9,263 nucleotides of DNA from JBKPHS01 sp046729975 (GTDB lineage: Bacteria > Actinomycetota > Thermoleophilia > Solirubrobacterales > Thermoleophilaceae). Location of the stretch: contig JBKPHS010000109.1 in assembly GCA_046729975.1 (NCBI GenBank), positions 1 to 9,263 of the forward strand, in the 5' to 3' direction. Every line of letters starts with the position of its first letter. Position 1 is the stretch's first letter. The position numbers and the translations under genes were made by a program. Below, piece by piece: positions 5,297-9,263 of the stretch. The notes beneath the pieces were generated by a model. It searched no databases. It was not told the DNA's origin and worked only from the letters and a program-made list of their open reading frames with translations.

Positions 5297-5880
5297 TTCG
5301 CGGCTCCTCCGGCTTCAGGGCCCCATAGGGTAGCGACCAGCTCCGCGAGCTCATCCACCGCCTTCTCGAGCCGGTCGTTGACGATCACGTAGGGGAACTC
5401 GGACTCGGCCTCGAGCTCCTCGCGCGCGACCTCCAGGCGGCGCTCGATCTGATCCGAGGACTCGGCGCCCCGACCTGCCAGACGGGCCCGCAGGGCCTCG
5501 CGCGAGGGGGGCTTGATGAAGACCTGGACGGCCTCCGGCAGCGCCTCCCGGACCTGGCGCGCGCCCTGGATCTCGATCTCGAGCACGAGGCCTCGGATCC
5601 CGTCTCCATCCCGCGCCGCCGGCCGCTCGAGCTCGGAGCGGAGCGTCCCGTAGCGATGCCCCGCGTACTCGGCGTGCTCGAGGAACTCGCCCGCTTGCAG
5701 GCGTTTTTCGAATTCCTCGGGGGTCATGAACCAGTAATCCCGACCGTTCTCCTCCCCTGGCCTGGGCTCGCGCGTGGTGGCCGAGACCGACAGCTCGAGA
5801 CCTGGCAGGCGCACCATCAACGCCCGGATCAGCGTGCCCTTCCCGACCCCGGAGGGCCCGGTGATGACGAGCACGTTCAC
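5293..5880 (-). CDS. gmk: Guanylate kinase
   Basis: Guanylate kinase phosphorylates GMP (and dGMP) to GDP with ATP. The 195-residue protein shows the P-loop GPSGVGKGT at residues 8-16, the GMP-binding segment SVSATTREPRPGEENGRDYWF, the E..EYAGHRYGT block, LEIEIQGARQV, and the lid/arginine region RLAGRGAESSDQIERRL. The length is normal. The start is GTG at 5880 (protein begins MNVLVITGPSG). A second GTG at codon 3 is possible. No Shine-Dalgarno sequence is visible; instead a small inverted repeat sits between the mihF stop and the GTG. It lies 24 nt after mihF, and its own stop overlaps the rpoZ GTG. Confidence 0.97.
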   Translation of the reverse strand: MNVLVITGPSGVGKGTLIRALMVRLPGLELSVSATTREPRPGEENGRDYWFMTPEEFEKRLQAGEFLEHAEYAGHRYGTLRSELERPAARDGDGIRGLVLEIEIQGARQVREALPEAVQVFIKPPSREALRARLAGRGAESSDQIERRLEVAREELEAESEFPYVIVNDRLEKAVDELAELVATLWGPEAGGAAK

Positions 5881-5905
5881 GCCGGGCGCCGCTAGCGGAA
5901 CCGGC
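5881..5905 (-). repeat. Small inverted repeat in front of gmk
   Basis: The minus strand reads GCCGG ... CCGGC (5901-5905 and 5881-5885), enclosing a nested CCGCTAGCGG palindrome. The right arm abuts the gmk GTG and the left arm touches the mihF stop codon. It has no T-tract, so it is not a terminator. It could influence gmk translation or mRNA stability; this is inference. Confidence 0.45.
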
Positions 5906-6270
5906 TAACGGCGTAAGTACGAGACGAGCTCGTTGCGCTGGCGCTCGGACAGCCCGCCGATCGTCTTGCTAGGCGAGATACGGCACTGCGTAAGGATGCG
6001 ATTGACCTTCACGCGCCCGTACTTCGGCACCGCGAGCAGCAGGTCGAAGACCTTGGCGGTCTGCAGATACTCGGGCGGATCGAGCAAAAGTCCCCGCACT
6101 TGGGCCCTTCCGGCCTTCAGATCGCGCTTTAGGCGGGCGCGCCGCGTGCGGATCTCATTCGCCCGCTTCAGGGCGTCCATCCGCTGGGTGAGCGAGCGCT
6201 CGGGAGCGACTATGCGCTCTGCGGTCGCTCCGGCGGCGGTCTTCGGAGGCGACTGCGCAGGCGCTGGCAT
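5905..6270 (-). CDS. mihF: Integration host factor, actinobacterial type (mIHF)
   Basis: mIHF is a small nucleoid-associated DNA-bending protein specific to actinobacteria and unrelated in sequence to HU/IHF. The 121-residue product has a variable Ala/Pro-rich head (1-25), a long basic helix (RMDALKRANEIRTRRARLKRDLKAG, residues about 30-54) and the helix-two-turn-helix DNA-binding part (KVFDLLLAVPKYGRVKVNRIL, then ISPSKTIGGLSERQRNELVSYL). The position immediately upstream of gmk-rpoZ-coaBC and downstream of pyrimidine genes is the actinobacterial arrangement. ATG 6270 is the likely start because a promoter lies right before it. The internal Met31 would also keep the conserved core, so an N-terminal error is possible. 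There is no Shine-Dalgarno sequence, consistent with a leaderless mRNA. Confidence 0.93.
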   Translation of the reverse strand: MPAPAQSPPKTAAGATAERIVAPERSLTQRMDALKRANEIRTRRARLKRDLKAGRAQVRGLLLDPPEYLQTAKVFDLLLAVPKYGRVKVNRILTQCRISPSKTIGGLSERQRNELVSYLRR

Positions 6271-6278
6271 GGGCGGCG

Positions 6279-6326
6279 ATTCTACATACGGCTCCGAACC
6301 TGTCCACCCTCAGGACGCAATTTTTT
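6279..6326 (-). promoter_or_regulatory. Promoter of mihF operon with AT-rich upstream element
   Basis: The minus strand has TGGACA (6301-6306, five of six to TTGACA), a 16-bp spacer, then TAGAAT (6279-6284, five of six to TATAAT). Upstream, an AAAAAATT tract at 6319-6326 falls where an UP element would bind the RNA polymerase alpha subunit. Only eight bases separate TAGAAT from the mihF ATG, so transcription should begin at or next to the start codon. This is the best promoter by eye in the window. Confidence 0.7.
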
Positions 6327-6371
6327 CGCGAATTCGGGTCGACCTCAGGTTGAGCTTCATTCTGATTCGGG

Positions 6372-7361
6372 CTACTTGAGTGTTTTGTCCTGTCTTTGCA
6401 GGTCTTTTGTGACAGTCGCCTCGATGCCGCCCGACCGCGAAACGACGCCCGAAAAACCCCGCTCTTTCCGGAGGATGTCGCCCAGTTCCAGAGAGATCCG
6501 GCGCCCTGCGGCCGGGTCGCGGAAGCTCTCGGTGCCGACGGCGACGCAGGTCGCGCCCGCGGCGAGGTACTCGGCCGCGTGCCTGCCGCTTTCGATCCCG
6601 CCCATGCCCACCACGGGGATCGCGACTCGACTCGAGACGGCGTGCACCTGCTCGAGACCCACTGCCCTGATGGCGGGACCGGAGAGTCCGCCGCTGCCGG
6701 CTCCCAGCCAGGGCCTGCCCGTGGGGGGATCGAGGGCCATGCCCTTGAGCGTGTTGACGAGTGACAGCGCGTCGGCGCCCGCGCCCGCCGCCGCGGCGCC
6801 GACTGCCGCGGGATCCGAGGCCGTCGGCGTCAGCTTGACGATCAGCGGCTTGTCGCTCAAAGGCCTCACCCGCTCGACGGCCCGAGCCGTCTCGGCCGGG
6901 TCGGCGCCCATCACGAGGCCCGTCTCGACGTTCGGGCAGGAGACGTTCAGCTCCAGCATCGCCACCTCCGGACGCTGCCCCACGGCCTCCACCAGGGCGG
7001 CGAGCTCGTCGCGGCTGAAGCCCATCACGGACACCACAAGAGGCACCGGCAACTGCGCGAGCTCCGGCAGGTCCTCGGCCAGGAACCCCTTCAGGCCCTT
7101 GTTTGGCAGCCCGATCGAGTTGATCAGGCCGGCGGGCGTCTCCCACAACCGCGGCGGCGGATTGCCCTCCCGCGGCGCAAGCGTGATCGTCTTCGAGACG
7201 AACGCGTCTAACGGAAACTCGTCAAGCAGCGCATCACCGAAAGCCCGCAGAGCCGCAAGAGCATCGAACGTGCCGGACCCGTTGAAAACAGGCCCGCGGA
7301 GACCAACACCGCAGAAATCGAAGCCCTGACGACTGACGACTGACGACTGACGACTAGACAT
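6372..7361 (-). CDS. pyrD: Dihydroorotate dehydrogenase, class 1B catalytic subunit
   Basis: PyrD oxidises dihydroorotate to orotate in de novo pyrimidine synthesis. Class 1B enzymes pair with PyrK and use NAD. The 329-residue protein shows FNGSGTFDAL near the N terminus, SKTITLAPREGNPPPRLWETP, INSIGLPNKG, and NVSCPN with Cys142 as the catalytic base (Cys rather than Ser marks class 1). VKLTPTASDP, LVNTLKGMALD, GGLSGPAIRAV and VVGMGGIESGRHAAEYLAAGATCVAVGTE line the FMN/phosphate-binding barrel. The start ATG overlaps the end of pyrK by 8 nt. Codons 3-12 are a 7-bp tandem repeat giving SSRQSSVVSRQ, foreign to the family. The C-terminal 25 or so residues (after KERGF) are also longer than usual and come from lower-GC DNA. 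The presence of adjacent pyrK supports class 1B. Confidence 0.95.
   Translation of the reverse strand: MSSRQSSVVSRQGFDFCGVGLRGPVFNGSGTFDALAALRAFGDALLDEFPLDAFVSKTITLAPREGNPPPRLWETPAGLINSIGLPNKGLKGFLAEDLPELAQLPVPLVVSVMGFSRDELAALVEAVGQRPEVAMLELNVSCPNVETGLVMGADPAETARAVERVRPLSDKPLIVKLTPTASDPAAVGAAAAGAGADALSLVNTLKGMALDPPTGRPWLGAGSGGLSGPAIRAVGLEQVHAVSSRVAIPVVGMGGIESGRHAAEYLAAGATCVAVGTESFRDPAAGRRISLELGDILRKERGFSGVVSRSGGIEATVTKDLQRQDKTLK
7326..7355 (-). repeat. 7-bp tandem repeat at the pyrD start
   Basis: Four perfect head-to-tail copies of a 7-bp unit (plus strand CTGACGA) lie at 7326-7353, followed by a partial copy to 7355. They sit between the pyrK stop and the conserved part of pyrD and encode the pyrD head. 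The unit has no stop codon in any minus-strand frame, reading VVSRQSS cyclically. Seven is not a multiple of three, so gain or loss of a unit would shift the pyrD frame. Confidence 0.95.
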
Positions 7362-8160
7362 GCCCTGGAAACAGCGCGGTCTCGAGCTCTGCGGCGTTCA
7401 GCACCGGCCCCTCAACGCACAGCCGCACATACCCGCTCCGCGTGGGCACGACGCACCCGAAGCAGGCGCCGAAGCCGCACGCCATGCCCGATTCGAGCGC
7501 GAGTTGCGCCGGCGCCTCGCACTCGGCGCATAGGGCGCGCACCGCCTCCAGCATCGGCGGCGGGCCGCACGCATAGACGGTGGCCGTGGGATCGCGATCG
7601 AGCTCCTCCCGCAAGAGCTCCGTAACGAGGGCGGCGCGGCCCACCGAGCCGTCGTCGGTCACGACCCGGGGATCGCCGGAGAAGAGCTCCGCCGCGTCCG
7701 CGTGCACGCCCGAGCGGAACCCGAGCAGCACGCCGGCGTCGGGGCCGAGCTCATCCTGCCAGCAGAGGAGCGGCGCGACGCCGATACCCCCGCCCACGAG
7801 CAGCGGCCGGCCGCGCTCCGGGCTGCGGAAGCCCGCGCCTACCGGGCCGACGAGCAGCAGCCCGTCGCCCGGCTCGAGCTCGGCGAGCCGCTCCGTGCCC
7901 GGGCCGATCGACTCGAGCAGGAAGTCGAGCGTCCCCTCGCGCATGCGCGCGAACGAGAAGGCCCGCGGAAGGTAGGGCCGCTCGTCGCTCCCGCCTCCCC
8001 AGCGCTCCGCGGTGGAGAGCATGTAGAACTGGCCCGGCCGGGGGTCGGGGGGTCCGTCGCGGTCCGCCGCCGAGATCAGGCGGTAGGCGCCGACCGACTC
8101 GTTAGCGGTCACCGTCGCCGAGCGGCGCCCGAGCGGCGCAAGCGTCCGGGGCTCGCTCAC
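7354..8160 (-). CDS. pyrK: Dihydroorotate dehydrogenase electron transfer subunit (FAD, [2Fe-2S])
   Basis: PyrK passes electrons from PyrD's FMN through a [2Fe-2S] cluster and FAD to NAD. The 268-residue protein has the ferredoxin-reductase-type layout: an N-terminal FAD barrel (GQFYML, PRAFSF as the R-x-x-S flavin motif), the NAD domain (PLLVGGGIGVAPLLC, VYACGPPPML), and a C-terminal cluster motif C-X4-C-X2-C-X11-C at Cys228, 233, 236 and 248 (CGFGACFGC ... LCVEGPVL). This C-terminal cluster distinguishes PyrK from other reductases. The start is GTG at 8160, overlapping the carB stop as GTGA, with only a weak ribosome site. Its end overlaps the pyrD ATG. Together with pyrD this forms the class 1B enzyme. 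Confidence 0.96.
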   Translation of the reverse strand: MSEPRTLAPLGRRSATVTANESVGAYRLISAADRDGPPDPRPGQFYMLSTAERWGGGSDERPYLPRAFSFARMREGTLDFLLESIGPGTERLAELEPGDGLLLVGPVGAGFRSPERGRPLLVGGGIGVAPLLCWQDELGPDAGVLLGFRSGVHADAAELFSGDPRVVTDDGSVGRAALVTELLREELDRDPTATVYACGPPPMLEAVRALCAECEAPAQLALESGMACGFGACFGCVVPTRSGYVRLCVEGPVLNAAELETALFPGHV

Positions 8161-9263
8161 GCCGGCGCCTTGCGGGCGGGCTTCGAATCCCGCTCGCGCC
8201 GCTGCGGCCGGGCGTGGAGCTCCTGCAGGGAGCGGACGGGTGGCTCGCCCTTCTGCAGGGCCCGGATCGCGCGCTGCGCCGCACTCGCGCCAGTCATCGT
8301 CGTGATGCAGGGGACTCCGTGGCCGGTGGCGGCGCGGCGGATCTCGTAGCCGTCGGAACGCGCGCCCGAGCCCGTCGGGGTGTTGATCACGAGATCCACG
8401 TCGCCGGATTCGATCCGATCGACGACGTTCGGAGATCCCTCGTGGATCTTGTGGATGCGCTCGACGGGCACGCCCATGCGGCGGATCGCCTGCGCGGTCC
8501 CCCCGGTGGCGAGGATCCGGAAGCCGAGGTCGTGGAGCGACGCGGCGAGCTGTGTGGCGGCCGGCTTGTCGCCGTCAGTGACGCTGATGAACACCGCACC
8601 GGCCGTCGGGAGCTCGGCGCCCGCCGCCGCCTGCGCCTTGCCGAAGGCAGCCGGGTAGTCGCTCGCAACGCCCATCACCTCGCCCGTCGACTTCATCTCC
8701 GGTCCCAGCAGCGCGTCGGCGCGCGGGAAGCGGCTGAAGGGCAGCACCGCCTCCTTGACGGAGACGTGCCGGAAGCCGCCGGTGGCGCTCGGCAGCTGGA
8801 GGTCGAGGTCGCGCAGCCGCTCGCCGAGCATCAGGCGGCAGGCCGCCTTGGCGAGGGGCACGCCCACCGCCTTGGAGACGAACGGGACGGTCCGCGACGC
8901 GCGCGGGTTGGCCTCGATCACGTACAGCTCGTCGTCGCCGTGAATCGCATACTGGACGTTGATCAGCCCCACCACCCGGAGCCGCAGCGCCAGCCGCTCG
9001 GTGGCGCGCTCGACCTGGGCGAGCATCTCGGGGCCAAGCGACATCGCGGGGATGACGCAGGCGGAGTCGCCGGAGTGGACGCCTGCTTCCTCCACGTGCT
9101 GCATCAGGCCGCCGATCGCGACCTCCTCCCCGTCGCAGAGGGCGTCGACGTCGATCTCGATCGCGTTCTCGAGGAAGCGGTCGAGGTAGATGTGCCCGTT
9201 CCCGTTCGCCCCCGTTCGGTCGAGATAGTCGGCCAGACCCTCTCTCGAGTAACAGATCTCCAT
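8157..9263 (-). CDS. carB: Carbamoyl-phosphate synthase large subunit, C-terminal part (cut by window edge)
   Basis: CarB makes carbamoyl phosphate for pyrimidine and arginine synthesis. The last 368 codons are present; the frame runs off the right edge, and the Met at the edge is internal because the family is about 1,070 residues long. Visible parts: the end of the second ATP-grasp unit (IGGLMQHVEEAGVHSGDSACVIP, NVQYAIHGDDELYVIEANPRASRTVPF), the linker helices (MLGERL to KEAVLPFSRF, DALLGPEMKSTGEVMG), and the C-terminal MGS-like allosteric domain (from about residue 221: AVFISVTDGDK, ILATGGTAQAI, INTPTGSGARSDGYEIRRAA, CITTMTGASA), which binds UMP/ornithine in studied enzymes. A basic tail rich in Arg, Lys and Pro ends the protein. 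It overlaps pyrK by 4 nt, heading the pyrimidine operon visible here. Confidence 0.97.
   Translation of the reverse strand: MEICYSREGLADYLDRTGANGNGHIYLDRFLENAIEIDVDALCDGEEVAIGGLMQHVEEAGVHSGDSACVIPAMSLGPEMLAQVERATERLALRLRVVGLINVQYAIHGDDELYVIEANPRASRTVPFVSKAVGVPLAKAACRLMLGERLRDLDLQLPSATGGFRHVSVKEAVLPFSRFPRADALLGPEMKSTGEVMGVASDYPAAFGKAQAAAGAELPTAGAVFISVTDGDKPAATQLAASLHDLGFRILATGGTAQAIRRMGVPVERIHKIHEGSPNVVDRIESGDVDLVINTPTGSGARSDGYEIRRAATGHGVPCITTMTGASAAQRAIRALQKGEPPVRSLQELHARPQRRERDSKPARKAPA

Noticed and set aside
3818..5392. Long plus-strand open frame opposite coaBC and rpoZ
   Set aside because: Same antisense effect; composition is Arg/Gly/His/Leu-rich with no motif, and coaBC and rpoZ on the minus strand are certain.
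6308..6349. CCTCAGG heptamer twice before mihF and once at 2551-2557 near the rimP promoter, as an operator
   Set aside because: Three copies of a 7-mer at unequal positions are weak evidence; spacing to the two promoters differs.
7326..7355. Short repeat as a CRISPR array
   Set aside because: The copies are contiguous 7-bp units with no spacers.

Overview
This window is a very GC-rich stretch from a bacterial chromosome. It carries core housekeeping genes almost entirely on the minus strand. The gene content and order point to an actinobacterium in the broad sense: carB-pyrK-pyrD, then an actinobacterial-type integration host factor (mIHF), gmk, rpoZ and coaBC. The protein style suggests a deep lineage such as Thermoleophilia (Solirubrobacterales or Gaiellales relatives). 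That placement is inferred from gene neighbourhood and motifs, not from a database search. No mobile element, CRISPR array, rRNA, tRNA or secretion/defence cassette was seen.

Layout, in the direction of minus-strand transcription (right to left): (1) 9263-6372 is a pyrimidine biosynthesis run: the C-terminal third of carB (cut by the window edge), pyrK (electron-transfer subunit) and pyrD (class 1B dihydroorotate dehydrogenase), joined by short overlaps. (2) A 101-bp gap carries a good promoter with an AT-rich upstream tract. (3) 6270-3387 holds mihF, gmk, rpoZ, coaBC and a small TPR protein, mostly linked by 4-nt stop/start overlaps or short gaps. (4) One plus-strand gene, a YbjN-like small protein (3007-3390), sits head to head with dtd and tail to tail with the TPR gene; in the latter case the two stop codons share a CTAG. 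(5) dtd (2980-2558). (6) A leader of about 100 nt has a promoter candidate followed by a textbook intrinsic-terminator hairpin just before rimP. (7) 2440-1 holds rimP, nusA, ylxR and the 5' end of infB (cut by the left edge), the classic transcription/translation factor operon.

Together the genes cover UMP synthesis (carB, pyrK, pyrD), GMP phosphorylation (gmk), RNA polymerase assembly and elongation (rpoZ, nusA), ribosome maturation and initiation (rimP, infB), coenzyme A synthesis (coaBC), tRNA proofreading (dtd) and nucleoid architecture (mihF).

I do not see an undescribed multi-gene system. The points worth a second look are: a Cys/His zinc-like motif plus long acidic tail on NusA; a probable attenuator in the rimP-nusA leader; a ylxR reading frame with no usable start codon before its conserved CxxC; a 7-bp tandem repeat forming the first codons of pyrD; a probably leaderless mihF promoter; and a CoaC domain without the usual active-site cysteine.
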